Positions 1 through 7,410 of a DNA stretch of 16,429 nucleotides are shown here, piece by piece. The translations under genes were made by a program, and so were the position numbers. Under the pieces are notes generated by a model. It worked only from the letters and a program-made list of their open reading frames with translations. It was not told where the DNA came from and made no database searches. The DNA is from Oscillospiraceae bacterium (GTDB lineage Bacteria; Bacillota; Clostridia; Oscillospirales; Ruminococcaceae), in the NCBI GenBank assembly GCA_015067125.1, contig SVNB01000030.1, positions 1 through 16,429 on the forward strand. The letters are read 5' to 3'. Each line of letters starts with the position of its first letter. Within the stretch, counting starts at the first letter, position 1.

Positions 1-2112
1 GGCTACAGCGGAAATATTACCGGAATCTACGTTTCCGGCGTTGAAGTTGACGGATATAAATGGGAGGACAAAACCCTTACCGTTTATGTTGACAAAAACA
101 CCAACGCAACCGCAACCGTTGTTTTCGGCTGGTTCCACAGCTATAACCAGGGCACCTCAAGCACCTATGAGGTTGAAGTCAAAAACGGCGAAGGATACCT
201 TGATGAATTCCGTGAATACGGCGATTGGGTAGTTAAATTTGCTCCCACTGTCCCCACCACCGTTCTTACCGTTGAATCCGAAGCAACCGTTGTAAAAGGT
301 CATGAAAAAACTCTTACCGCAACCCGCAACGAAGATTCGACCGATGATATAAGCTGGTCCTCTTCCGATGAAAGCATTGCAACCGTTGATAAAAACGGTA
401 AAGTAAGAGGCATTTCCGAAGGCAAGGCAACCATTACCGTAAAATCCGGTGATCTTGAAGCTTCCTGCGAAGTTACCGTAATCCTTGTTCACGCAGAATC
501 CGTTAAAATCGTCGGCGACGGCATTGAAAACGGAAAACTCAGAGTCCTCAAAGGCAAACAGATTCAGCTTTCCGAAGTTACCGAACCCGCCGAGCATACC
601 GACGAAATTACATGGAGTTCTTCCAATACCGATGTTCTCTCCGCACTCGGATGGGCACCCGGATATTTCAACGCAAAAGCTCCCGGCACCGCAACCGTTA
701 CCGTAACTGTTGGCGAAGTCAGCGATTCCATTGAAGTTGAAGTTTATGAAGCTCCCGTTGAAAAAATCACCCTTGATAAAACCGAAGCAACCATTCTTAA
801 CATCGAAACCCTTGTTCTCAACGCAACCACCGACCCCGCTGAACACACTGACGGCAATATCGAATGGAGTTCTTCCGACGAAACCGTTGTAACCGTAAGC
901 AGAGGAGCCGGAAACAGCGGAACAGTAACTCCTGTTGGCGTTGGCGAAGCAATCATTACCGCAAAAGTCGGCAACGTTTCCGCAACCTGCAAAGTAACTG
1001 TTACCGAACCGGAAGAAGGCACCGTTATCTGGAGCTATGACGGCAACATGATGAACGGCTGGCCTCAGTATATGAGTTCTTCCTACGGCATTGGCGCTCT
1101 TATTATGAACGGCGCAAAATTTGATTCCGTAGCCGAAGAAAACGGAGTTCATACCGTAACTCTTCCCCATGCAACCGCAAAAGACGCAGAAATCAGCCTT
1201 AAAGTTTATGCCTGCGGTGCGACCCCGCAGAATCTCGGTGTAAACTGGCACGAAGGCGAAGTAAATCCCCAGAGCTGGAATGACTATGCCAACGAACTTG
1301 AACATACCGTCAAACTTGTTGACGGCGAAGCAACCCTTAAAATCCGCGCATACAAAGCTTCCGGCGCCGGCGCTTCCAGAGAAGGCACCAAGACCTTTAA
1401 ATTCGTAATCGGCGGCGAATGCACATTCGATCAGAAAGTCGCAAGCGAAGAACATCTTGCAGCCGAAGCAACCTGCACCGAAGCCGCAACTTATTATATG
1501 AGCTGTGTTTGCGGCGCAAACGGAACCGAAACCTTCTCCGACGGCGAAGCACTCGGTCACGATTGGGGCGAAGCGGAATACACCTGGGCAGAGGATGCTT
1601 CTTCCTGCGAAGCAAAACGTGTTTGCAAAAACGATGAAAAACATGTTGAAACCGTAAAAGCAAAAACCGTAACCGGAACTGTAGCAAAAGAAGCGAACTG
1701 CTCCGTAATGGGCGATACTCAGTACAAAGCGGTATTTGATGTGGATTGGGCAGAAACCCAGGTTACTGTTCGCACCGATATTGCAATCGACGAAGATGCC
1801 CACGAATGGGGCGAATGGAAAGTTGTAAAGGAAGCAACTTATGAGGAAAAAGGCCTTAAAGAGCGTGAATGCAAACTTTGCGAAGATAAAGAAAATGATG
1901 ATATTCCGAAGCTTACAAAACCCTCTGAACCCTCCAAACCTTCCAAACCTTCTGACAAAACTAACCCAGGTGTAACTATTATTGTTCCCGGAGATAAAGG
2001 CGAAGAAGAAAAGAACCCCAACACCGGTGCTCCGGTATTTGATATGACCTTTGCGGGCGTTGTAGTTCTTGCAGCAACCGCAACAGTTCTTAAAATCAAA
2101 CGCAAAAAATAA
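1..2112 (+). CDS. Sortase-anchored surface protein with BIG2 Ig-like domains, C-terminal part (5' end outside window)
   Basis: The frame is open from the first base, so this is the last 703 residues of a longer protein; the first internal ATG at 1048 is not the start. About residues 82-160, 165-250 and 251-336 are three BIG2-type Ig-like domains, each with the W-S-S-S-(D/N) core and a GxATxTV-type final strand. Residues about 338-475 look like another beta-rich domain. A Cys-pair region follows (about 476-637, with CVCG, CKLC and HEWGEW motifs), then a Pro/Ser/Lys spacer (PSEPSKPSKPSDK). The end is a sorting signal: NPNTG at 672-676, a hydrophobic stretch and a KRKK tail. A sortase should cleave after Thr and attach it to peptidoglycan. 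The ligand is unknown. The Cys-pair region resembles that of the protein at 11216-16429. Codon choice is strongly biased (GTT, GCA, ACC, AAC), as in well-expressed genes. Confidence 0.9.
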   Translation, partial: GYSGNITGIYVSGVEVDGYKWEDKTLTVYVDKNTNATATVVFGWFHSYNQGTSSTYEVEVKNGEGYLDEFREYGDWVVKFAPTVPTTVLTVESEATVVKGHEKTLTATRNEDSTDDISWSSSDESIATVDKNGKVRGISEGKATITVKSGDLEASCEVTVILVHAESVKIVGDGIENGKLRVLKGKQIQLSEVTEPAEHTDEITWSSSNTDVLSALGWAPGYFNAKAPGTATVTVTVGEVSDSIEVEVYEAPVEKITLDKTEATILNIETLVLNATTDPAEHTDGNIEWSSSDETVVTVSRGAGNSGTVTPVGVGEAIITAKVGNVSATCKVTVTEPEEGTVIWSYDGNMMNGWPQYMSSSYGIGALIMNGAKFDSVAEENGVHTVTLPHATAKDAEISLKVYACGATPQNLGVNWHEGEVNPQSWNDYANELEHTVKLVDGEATLKIRAYKASGAGASREGTKTFKFVIGGECTFDQKVASEEHLAAEATCTEAATYYMSCVCGANGTETFSDGEALGHDWGEAEYTWAEDASSCEAKRVCKNDEKHVETVKAKTVTGTVAKEANCSVMGDTQYKAVFDVDWAETQVTVRTDIAIDEDAHEWGEWKVVKEATYEEKGLKERECKLCEDKENDDIPKLTKPSEPSKPSKPSDKTNPGVTIIVPGDKGEEEKNPNTGAPVFDMTFAGVVVLAATATVLKIKRKK

Positions 2113-2142
2113 AATCCCTTCCTTTTAAAATTTACGCAAACG

Positions 2143-2176
2143 AAAAGGAGCCCCGCATTTTTGCAGGGCTCCTTTT
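2143..2176 (+). terminator. Rho-independent terminator of the BIG2 surface protein gene
   Basis: The stem AAAAGGAGCCC / GGGCTCCTTTT (11 bp) lies about 30 bases after the TAA stop at 2110-2112. The T-run forms the end of the stem rather than a long tail. Placement and orientation fit the upstream gene. Confidence 0.8.
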
Positions 2177-2377
2177 CTGTTTCAAATATTAAACTTTGTC
2201 AAATGCTTTATATAGGTATCATAAAGGCAGTAAACGCGCTTTTTCAGCAAAAATGAGGTGATTTGTACTTTGCCGAAAAGGGCTTTGTCAAGCCGAAATC
2301 CGGCGCAAAACGAAGATAAAGTCCGGATTCGGTTCGGCATTTTCGGTTCTCCAAACGTTAATTTTTGGATTACACAG
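2177..2377. other. Intergenic stretch with nested inverted repeats, no convincing gene
   Basis: About 200 bases lie between two converging terminators. Inside, ATCCGG (2298-2303) and CCGGAT (2323-2328), GCCGAA (2292-2297) and TTCGGC (2333-2338), and CCGAAAA (2273-2279) and TTTTCGG (2340-2346) can pair as one nested, interrupted hairpin. A 67-codon frame on the minus strand (2182-2385) has no clear ribosome site and starts inside the neighbouring terminator stem, so I do not call it a gene. It could be a decayed mobile remnant or a structured RNA. Confidence 0.4.
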
Positions 2378-2415
2378 AAAAACAAGCCTTTTGCAAAAGC
2401 AAAAGGCTTGTTTTT
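2378..2415 (-). terminator. Terminator of the trigger-factor-like gene
   Basis: A perfect stem AACAAGCCTTTTGC / GCAAAAGGCTTGTT (14 bp, four-base loop) with A/T flanks sits just past the stop codon at 2429 when read on the minus strand, where it is followed by TTTTT. It is symmetric enough to act in both directions. Confidence 0.88.
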
Positions 2416-2428
2416 ATTTTCGTTTTTA

Positions 2429-3373
2429 TTAAACTTCGGTAACTTCCGCTGCTTCGCGGATAAGGCTCATAACTTTTCCGGTAATAATGCTGTGAACAAC
2501 CGCTTCTTCAAATTCATCGTTGCAGAATTCTTTGATCTGTTCAACGGTCATACCGTTTTGTCTTGCAACGTGGCCGATGGCATGATTGATTTCGTCCTCT
2601 TCTGCGGTCACGTTTTCCAGTTCGGCAATTTTTTCAACAGCCGCTTTAAGGCGCAGACTTTCTGCAATGCCGTCTTTTACTTCCGCCTTGATTTGTTCTA
2701 TGGTATTTCCGGTAAACTGGCAGTACATTTCAAGATTAAGTCCCTGCTGTGCAAGTTCCGCAGAAAGATGTTCCAGCTGGTGCCCGGTTTCTTTTTCAAT
2801 TTCTTCTTCGGAAGGAGCAAATTCAAAAGAATCCGCCGCCATACGCAAAAGGCGGTCCTGAAGATCCATTTCGGCTTTTTCGTCAATAAAAGCCTGCATA
2901 GAAACGGCAAGTTTTTCACGGAATTCTTCCATAGTTTCGCATTCGCCAAATTCCTTTGCAAATTCGTCATCAGGTTCATAGTTGGTTTTTGCGTGGATTT
3001 CGTGTATTTTGCAGTGGAATTCCGCGGCTTTTCCCGCAAGATTTTCTGCATGATAGGCTTTGGGGAAGGTTACGGAAACGATAACTTCTTCGCCGATTTC
3101 TTTTCCCACAAGCTGTTCTTCAAATCCGGGAATAAATCTTCCGCTGCCAAGGGTAAGAGGCTGTTTTTCGGCAGTGCCGCCGGCAAACTGCTCGCCATCG
3201 CAAAAGCCTGCGTAATCAATAATCACTTCGTCGCCAAGCTGCGCCGGGCGGTTTGTAACGTGTTCAATTTTTGCGTTTTCATGCAAAATGCTTTCTATCT
3301 GCTGCTGAACGTCCTCTTTTGTAACAATATAACGTTCTTTTTCGGCCTTTAAGCCGCGATAAACAAAGCTCAT
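2429..3373 (-). CDS. Trigger-factor-like FKBP-type peptidyl-prolyl isomerase lacking the ribosome-binding domain
   Basis: A 314-residue cytoplasmic protein predicted to be a chaperone/prolyl isomerase. Residues about 1-42 match the trigger-factor linker (YRGLKAEK). Residues about 43-127 are an FKBP-type PPIase domain of trigger-factor type (GDEVIIDYAGFCDG, FIPGFEEQLVG, VTFPKAYHAENLAGKAAEF). Residues 128-314 are the helical C-terminal chaperone arm (ETMEEFREKL onward). Full trigger factor is about 430 residues and begins with a ribosome-binding domain carrying a GFRKGKAP-like loop; here that part is absent. The start at 3373 is chosen because AGGGAG lies 6 bases upstream. A longer frame back to 3454 would overlap the -35 box and has no ribosome site. 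The promoter directly upstream argues that this is a real short form and not a broken gene. The genome probably has a full tig elsewhere (inference). Confidence 0.88.
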   Translation of the reverse strand: MSFVYRGLKAEKERYIVTKEDVQQQIESILHENAKIEHVTNRPAQLGDEVIIDYAGFCDGEQFAGGTAEKQPLTLGSGRFIPGFEEQLVGKEIGEEVIVSVTFPKAYHAENLAGKAAEFHCKIHEIHAKTNYEPDDEFAKEFGECETMEEFREKLAVSMQAFIDEKAEMDLQDRLLRMAADSFEFAPSEEEIEKETGHQLEHLSAELAQQGLNLEMYCQFTGNTIEQIKAEVKDGIAESLRLKAAVEKIAELENVTAEEDEINHAIGHVARQNGMTVEQIKEFCNDEFEEAVVHSIITGKVMSLIREAAEVTEV

Positions 3374-3425
3374 AAAAATCTCCCTGTTTTTAAAAATTCG
3401 GTTCCGCAAAACGCGGCATATATGA

Positions 3426-3454
3426 ATGTTAAACCGTTTTGCAGAATTTGTCAA
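3426..3454 (-). promoter_or_regulatory. Sigma-A promoter of the trigger-factor-like gene
   Basis: On the minus strand TTGACA (3449-3454) and TAACAT (3426-3431) are separated by 17 bases. The leader to the start codon is about 45 bases and holds a small CCGC/GCGG hairpin. Confidence 0.7.
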
Positions 3455-3500
3455 GCAAAGTAATAAAAAGCGGTTTTATAAGGGTGGCCGCGGCTTTTTG

Positions 3501-3529
3501 TTGACACCTTAAAAAAGCCATAATATAAT
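3501..3529 (+). promoter_or_regulatory. Consensus sigma-A promoter of adenine deaminase
   Basis: TTGACA (3501-3506), a 17-base spacer and TATAAT (3524-3529): a perfect consensus match. The expected start is near 3536, leaving only about 25 bases of leader, too short for a purine riboswitch, so no riboswitch control is seen. Confidence 0.9.
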
Positions 3530-3560
3530 GAATTTATAAAATCGGAAGGTGGGCGAAGAT

Positions 3561-5279
3561 ATGCTCGAAAAAGAAAAAACCGAACTTGCCTCTAAGGAAA
3601 AACAGCGTGTGATAAAAGCTGCTTTGGGAGAAAAACCGGCCGGACTGGTACTTAAAAACGCTTCTTATATCAATGTATTCAGCAAAAAAATATGCCGCGG
3701 AGATATTGCCGTTGAAAACGGAGTTTTTGCCGGAATAGGAAAATACAGCGGAGAAAAAGAAATCGACCTTTCCGGAAAAATCGTTCTTCCCGGTTTTATT
3801 GATGCTCATCTGCATATCGAAAGTTCTCTTGCTTCTCCGGCGGAACTTGCAAAGGCGCTTTTGCCCCACGGAACCACAACCATTGTTTGTGACCCGCACG
3901 AAATTGCAAACGTAATGGGTGCCGAAGGCATTGAATATATGCTCGAAGCAACAGAAGGTCTTCCTATCGACGTTATGATGATGCTGCCTTCCTGCGTTCC
4001 GGCAACGCCCCTTGATGAAAGCGGAGCAGTTCTTTGCTGTGATGATATTGCGCCGTTTTATAATCACCCACGGGTTGCCGGCCTTGCGGAAATGATGAAC
4101 TATCCCGGCGTTGTTTCCGGCGATGAATCCGTGCTGGATAAAATATCTTTTGCCGAAAACCGCGGCAAAGGCATTGATGGGCACGCACCCGGAGTTTGCG
4201 GAAACGGCCTTAACGCATACGTTGCCGCCGGAATACATTCTGACCACGAATGTACGGGTTTTGCCGAAGCACTGGAAAAGCTTGAACGCGGCCAGCATAT
4301 TATGATAAGAGAAGGCACTGCCGCAAAAAACCTCGAAGCTCTGCTTCCGCTTCTTTCTTTGCAGTACGAAGACAGATGTATGTTCTGCTGCGATGACCGC
4401 CACCCGAACGATATCCTTAAATCCGGCCATATAGATAACATAGTAAAAAAAGCCGTTGCCGCCGGAACAGATCCCGCTATCGCCGCAAAGGCCGCAAGTT
4501 TTAACGCCGCCAGATATTTTGGCCTTGCCGGAAAAGGCGCCGTTGCCCCGGGCTATAAGGCGGATTTTATCATCGCGGACAGCATGGAAAATCTTGATAT
4601 AGAAGCTGTTTACAAAAACGGCGTGCCTGTTTATGAAAATAAAAAAATCGCCGATTTTGCCGCTCCAAAGATTTCTTCGGAACTTGAAAAAAAGGCCCTG
4701 GATACTTTCCATGTTGAAAAAATATCCGAAAAAGATCTTTCCGTTTCCGGAAGAATACCTGTCATCGGTATGATTCCCGGTCAGATAGTTACAGAAAAAC
4801 GCAATGCTGCGGAAAAAATCGATTTGGAAAAGGATATTCTTAAAATCGCGGTTATAGAGCGTCACAAAAATACCGGACATATCGGAACCGGCTATATAAA
4901 CGGTTTCGGCCTTAAAAAAGGCGCCGTTGCCACAAGCATTTCTCACGATTCTCACAACATAATTGCCGCCGGCACAAACGACCGGGATATAGTTCTTGCC
5001 GTGAACCGGATAATTGAAACCAAAGGCGGCATTGCGGTTTATGATGACGGAAAACTTGTTGCGGAGCTTCCTCTTCCCATAGCGGGCATTATGAGCGGCG
5101 AACCGATAGAGGTAATAGACAAAAAGCTTGAAGAAGCAAAATCCGCCGCCTTTGCCCTTGGCGCAAACCCGGGCGTTGATCCTTTTATGACCCTGAGTTT
5201 TATGGCTCTTCCGGTAATTTCCTCTATAAGAATTATGCCCTGCGGCATTTTTGACGTGGATAACTGGAAATTTATATAA
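3561..5279 (+). CDS. ade: Adenine deaminase
   Basis: A 572-residue cytoplasmic enzyme that converts adenine to hypoxanthine and ammonia in purine salvage; the length is normal for bacterial AdeC-type enzymes. It has the amidohydrolase fold: an N-terminal small beta domain, then the TIM barrel with GFIDAHLHIESS (metal-binding H83, H85), CDPHEIAN (D111, H113, E114), GHAPG (H208), GIHSDHEC (H226, D228, H229) and CCDDRHP (D278, D279, H281), then the SFNAARYFGL segment and the C-terminal adenine-deaminase domain ending in CGIFDVDNWKFI. I chose ATG at 3561 because AAGGTGG lies 8 bases upstream; the GTG at 3549 in the same frame lies inside that ribosome site. The gene stands alone, with its own promoter and terminator. 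All key residues appear present. Confidence 0.96.
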   Translation: MLEKEKTELASKEKQRVIKAALGEKPAGLVLKNASYINVFSKKICRGDIAVENGVFAGIGKYSGEKEIDLSGKIVLPGFIDAHLHIESSLASPAELAKALLPHGTTTIVCDPHEIANVMGAEGIEYMLEATEGLPIDVMMMLPSCVPATPLDESGAVLCCDDIAPFYNHPRVAGLAEMMNYPGVVSGDESVLDKISFAENRGKGIDGHAPGVCGNGLNAYVAAGIHSDHECTGFAEALEKLERGQHIMIREGTAAKNLEALLPLLSLQYEDRCMFCCDDRHPNDILKSGHIDNIVKKAVAAGTDPAIAAKAASFNAARYFGLAGKGAVAPGYKADFIIADSMENLDIEAVYKNGVPVYENKKIADFAAPKISSELEKKALDTFHVEKISEKDLSVSGRIPVIGMIPGQIVTEKRNAAEKIDLEKDILKIAVIERHKNTGHIGTGYINGFGLKKGAVATSISHDSHNIIAAGTNDRDIVLAVNRIIETKGGIAVYDDGKLVAELPLPIAGIMSGEPIEVIDKKLEEAKSAAFALGANPGVDPFMTLSFMALPVISSIRIMPCGIFDVDNWKFI

Positions 5280-5286
5280 AACCTGC

Positions 5287-5326
5287 AAAAAAGTGCGCAT
5301 CTTTAAAAAAAGATGCGCACTTTTTT
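5287..5326. terminator. Bidirectional terminator between adenine deaminase and the lipoprotein gene
   Basis: A perfect 18-bp stem AAAAAAGTGCGCATCTTT / AAAGATGCGCACTTTTTT with an AAAA loop, 8 bases after the stop of ade and 21 bases beyond the stop of the minus-strand gene. T-runs on both strands let it serve both. Confidence 0.93.
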
Positions 5327-5347
5327 ATAGCCGTTTATTTTAAAAAA

Positions 5348-5836
5348 TTATTTTTCCGACCCGGCAACATCATCGGGAACAAGCAGGTTTATTTCCTTTA
5401 TCTTCCACGGGTTTTCTTCCGGTCCGTACGGAAAAAGACTTACTCTCCAGATTTTTCCGTTTACCAAAAGCATAAAATTAAAATCATTTATGGACTGATA
5501 AAGAATTTTTCCGTATGGAGAAATATCTACGGCCTCCTCCGGAATATCAAAAAAAGCGTTCCATTCTTCATTGGAAAAGGGAAGTTCCTGCCAGCCCCAG
5601 CTGATCGGCTCCATGGTTTTTTCTTCATATTCGGTCTTTATTGTTATGCCGTTTTCTTCTATCACCCACTTTGTATAAAGCGGCGTGGGATTAAAAAGTC
5701 CGTTTGTGTAAATATTTTCGGTATTATAAAAAGTCGTTCCGGGTTCAAGTTCGGCACTTTTTATCTGCGTGCAGCCGCAAAACATCGTGAGCACCGCCAA
5801 AATAATCGTGAGCACCAAAATATATTTTTTGAGCAC
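5348..5836 (-). CDS. Small predicted lipoprotein, function unknown
   Basis: A 162-residue protein with a lipoprotein signal peptide: MLKK, a hydrophobic core and a lipobox ending at Cys22 (MFCGC). The -3 to -1 residues F-C-G are unusual, but the overall pattern fits, so lipid attachment at Cys22 and location on the outer face of the membrane are predicted. The mature part is acidic and aromatic-rich (WGWQELPFSNEEWNAFF; KIWRVSLFPYG), with no domain I recognise; it could be a small substrate-binding or protein-contact module. The start is GTG at 5834-5836, with AGGGG 9 bases upstream. It has its own promoter and shares a bidirectional terminator with ade. Confidence is high that it is a gene and low for function. 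Confidence 0.82.
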   Translation of the reverse strand: MLKKYILVLTIILAVLTMFCGCTQIKSAELEPGTTFYNTENIYTNGLFNPTPLYTKWVIEENGITIKTEYEEKTMEPISWGWQELPFSNEEWNAFFDIPEEAVDISPYGKILYQSINDFNFMLLVNGKIWRVSLFPYGPEENPWKIKEINLLVPDDVAGSEK

Positions 5837-5870
5837 GGGCGGGCACCCCTCTTTTTTGTTCTTTATTTAC

Positions 5871-5899
5871 AAAATAATATAAAATCACCAAAAAGTCAA
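5871..5899 (-). promoter_or_regulatory. Putative promoter of the lipoprotein gene
   Basis: On the minus strand TTGACT (5894-5899), 17 bases, then TATTTT (5871-5876) in an AT-rich region, about 35 bases before the GTG start. The -10 box is weak, so its exact position is uncertain. Confidence 0.5.
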
Positions 5900-5931
5900 T
5901 AAAATCAAAAGCAATATGCCGCAGCAGGGTA

Positions 5932-5967
5932 TTTTACCTCTTGACTTGCCGTGGTATTATATATACG
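5932..5967 (+). promoter_or_regulatory. Putative promoter of the P1-family peptidase gene
   Basis: Two readings are possible. TTTTAC (5932-5937) with a 17-base spacer to TATTAT (5955-5960) has good spacing but a poor -35. TTGACT (5941-5946) with 15 bases to TATACG (5962-5967) has a good -35 but short spacing. The start codon follows at 5983. Confidence 0.45.
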
Positions 5968-5982
5968 GAAAGAGGTGTTTTT

Positions 5983-6951
5983 ATGGGCGAAATAAAAGAA
6001 ATCAGTATTCATGAAATAAAACACATAAATATCGGCCACGCGCAGGATTTTGAGCACGGCACCGGCTGCACGGTTATTCTTGCGGATAAAAAAGCCGTCT
6101 GCGGTGTGGACGTTCGGGGCGGCGGTCCCGCTTCCCGGGAAACGGAACTTTTAAATCCCCTTATGAGCAACGACGGCATAAACGCCCTGCTTTTAAGCGG
6201 CGGAAGCGCCTTTGGCCTTGATGCCGCAGGCGGCGTTATGAAGTATCTTGAAGAAAAAGGCCGCGGAGTAAAGGTCGGCAGTGCGGTGGTACCCATTGTG
6301 GTCGGTTCCTGCATATTTGATCTTGGCTGCGGCGACGGTTCTGTACGTCCCGATGCGAAAATGGGCTATGAGGCCTGCATAGACAGCGAACGCAACACGG
6401 AACGTAACGGAAATATCGGCGCAGGCACCGGCGCCACCGTAGGAAAGATACACGGCGACGGCTTTGCCATGAAATCCGGCCTTGGCTGTTACTGCATACA
6501 GATGGGCGCACTGCAGGTGGGCGCCATAGTGGCTGTAAACGCCGTAGGCGACGTTTTCGAGATGGATTCGGGTAAACAGCTTGCCGGTCTTCTGAACAAA
6601 AACAAGGACGCCATGCTCTCCAGCGAGGTGGAAGCAATAAAGCTTTTGCACCTTGCAAGCAAATTCAGCTTTAACACCACCATAGGCGCCATAATCACCA
6701 ACGCGGATCTTGATAAAGCAGAAATGAACAAGGTTGCCGCCATGGCCTCCAACGGCATTGCCCGCACCATACGCCCGGTAAACACTTCTATGGACGGCGA
6801 TACGGTTTACGCCCTTTGCACCGGCAAGGTAAAAACCTGCGCGGACGTTGTGGGCACCCTTGGCGCAAGGGTGCTTGGCAAAGCCATAGAAAGGGCCGTG
6901 CTGGAAGCGGAAGAAGCCTATGGCTATAAATGCGCAAAAAGCTTTTTATAA
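5983..6951 (+). CDS. P1 (S58/DmpA-NylC) family self-cleaving Ntn-type peptidase
   Basis: A 322-residue protein of the P1 family, which includes DmpA aminopeptidase, beta-peptidyl aminopeptidases and the nylon-oligomer hydrolase NylC. Members cut themselves into two chains, and the new N-terminal residue of the second chain is the nucleophile. Visible family features are GTGCTVIL, DVRGGGPASRET, LLSGGSAFGLDAAGGVM, PIVVGSCIFDL and GNIGAGTGATVGK. The likely self-cleavage site is N231-T232 in FN-TTIGAIITNADLDKAE, matching the Asn-Thr site of NylC rather than the Gly-Ser site of DmpA, so Thr232 should be the nucleophile. The natural substrate is unknown, probably a peptide or amide, in the cytoplasm (no signal peptide). 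ATG at 5983 is preceded by AGAGGTG at 5 bases; the upstream in-frame TTG at 5941 lies in the promoter and was rejected. No clear terminator follows; repeats begin downstream. Confidence 0.93.
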   Translation: MGEIKEISIHEIKHINIGHAQDFEHGTGCTVILADKKAVCGVDVRGGGPASRETELLNPLMSNDGINALLLSGGSAFGLDAAGGVMKYLEEKGRGVKVGSAVVPIVVGSCIFDLGCGDGSVRPDAKMGYEACIDSERNTERNGNIGAGTGATVGKIHGDGFAMKSGLGCYCIQMGALQVGAIVAVNAVGDVFEMDSGKQLAGLLNKNKDAMLSSEVEAIKLLHLASKFSFNTTIGAIITNADLDKAEMNKVAAMASNGIARTIRPVNTSMDGDTVYALCTGKVKTCADVVGTLGARVLGKAIERAVLEAEEAYGYKCAKSFL

Positions 6952-7094
6952 ACAAACGAAAATATCGTATGGTAGCCCTGTGTGGCCGCCCGGAAAACAC
7001 AACCGAGCGAACGATGTAAAATGAAAATCCGTTGCCGACCCCGAGCGGCGACGGTGGATATTCGGAACCTCTATTTTTCGGTGGTGAGTTTATT
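6952..7094. other. Intergenic stretch after the peptidase, no gene seen
   Basis: About 140 bases with no open frame or T-rich terminator. A weak stem CGTTGCCG / CGGCGACG (about 7031-7053, one G-T pair) lacks a T-run. It leads into the repeat cluster. Confidence 0.4.
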
Positions 7095-7142
7095 CCCCCT
7101 TAATTTTAAGGGGGAGTCGCTCGCGGGAGCGAGCGGGTAGGG
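7095..7142 (-). repeat. Two-hairpin palindromic repeat unit, inverted copy
   Basis: On the plus strand CCCCCTTAA-TT-TTAAGGGGG (7095-7114) is followed by GCTCGC-GGGA-GCGAGC and then GGGTAGGGGTTT. Read on the minus strand this is lead ACCCCTACCC, hairpin 1, linker ACTC, hairpin 2: the same plan as the units at 7244, 7411, 8900-9026 and 9139-9263. Confidence 0.65.
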
Positions 7143-7165
7143 GTTTAAAACTTTTCTTTTCAGAC

Positions 7166-7205
7166 ACTACCCGGTTTCTTTTGGTTTCAAAAGAAATGGG
7201 GTAGT
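7166..7205. repeat. Long imperfect hairpin
   Basis: ACTACCC-GG-TTTCTTTTG-GTTT-CAAAAGAAA-TG-GGGTAGT folds into an almost complete 40-base hairpin with one internal mismatch pair. It has no T-run, so it is unlikely to be a terminator; it may be another mobile palindrome. Confidence 0.55.
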
Positions 7206-7243
7206 ATATCTATAAAACGGCAATCCCTACGGGTTACCTGTTA

Positions 7244-7295
7244 TCCCTCATCCACCGCCGCAAGCGGCGGTCCCCCTTCCCCTCTGGGAAGGCTG
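7244..7295 (+). repeat. Two-hairpin palindromic repeat unit
   Basis: Lead TCCCTCATCC, hairpin 1 ACCGCCG-CAAG-CGGCGGT, then hairpin 2 CTTCCCCTCTGGGAAG, ending in GCTG. The lead and hairpin 2 match the other units; the sequence of hairpin 1 is different. Confidence 0.75.
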
Positions 7296-7310
7296 CCTTC
7301 CGGGTTACTT

Positions 7311-7349
7311 GTTTGCGGCGGGAGCAAAGCCCCCGCCCTACGGTAAATT
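7311..7349 (+). repeat. GGCGGG hairpin ending in CCCTACGGTAAATT
   Basis: GGCGGG-AGCAAAGCC-CCCGCC stem followed by CTACGGTAAATT. It is 39 bases long and matches 9279-9317 with a single difference. With the preceding bases, the match extends to 61 bases (7289-7349 against 9257-9317) with four differences. Confidence 0.8.
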
Positions 7350-7410
7350 CTCAAACCAACTTTCCACTTTCAATTTTCAACTATTTAATGCCCTTCGGGT
7401 TACTTGATAA

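Noticed and set aside
157..1803. 548-codon open frame on the minus strand opposite the BIG2 surface protein
   Set aside because: Composition rich in Gly, Phe and Cys with no domain, no ribosome site; it is a shadow of the biased codon use of the plus-strand gene.
2258..3352. 364-codon open frame on the plus strand opposite the trigger-factor-like gene
   Set aside because: Low-complexity Phe-rich translation without a ribosome site; antisense shadow that also crosses a terminator.
3374..3454. Longer N terminus for the trigger-factor-like protein
   Set aside because: It would start within the -35 box, lacks a ribosome site, and its residues do not resemble the trigger-factor N-terminal domain.
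3530..3560. Purine riboswitch before adenine deaminase
   Set aside because: The consensus promoter leaves a leader of only about 25 bases, too short for an aptamer.
3534..5300. 588-codon open frame on the minus strand opposite adenine deaminase
   Set aside because: The plus-strand frame encodes a complete adenine deaminase with all motifs; the antisense frame runs into the terminator and overlaps the promoter, and has no recognisable domain.
5941..5982. Upstream TTG start for the P1-family peptidase
   Set aside because: It falls inside the promoter region, while ATG at 5983 has a good ribosome site and matches the usual N terminus of the family.
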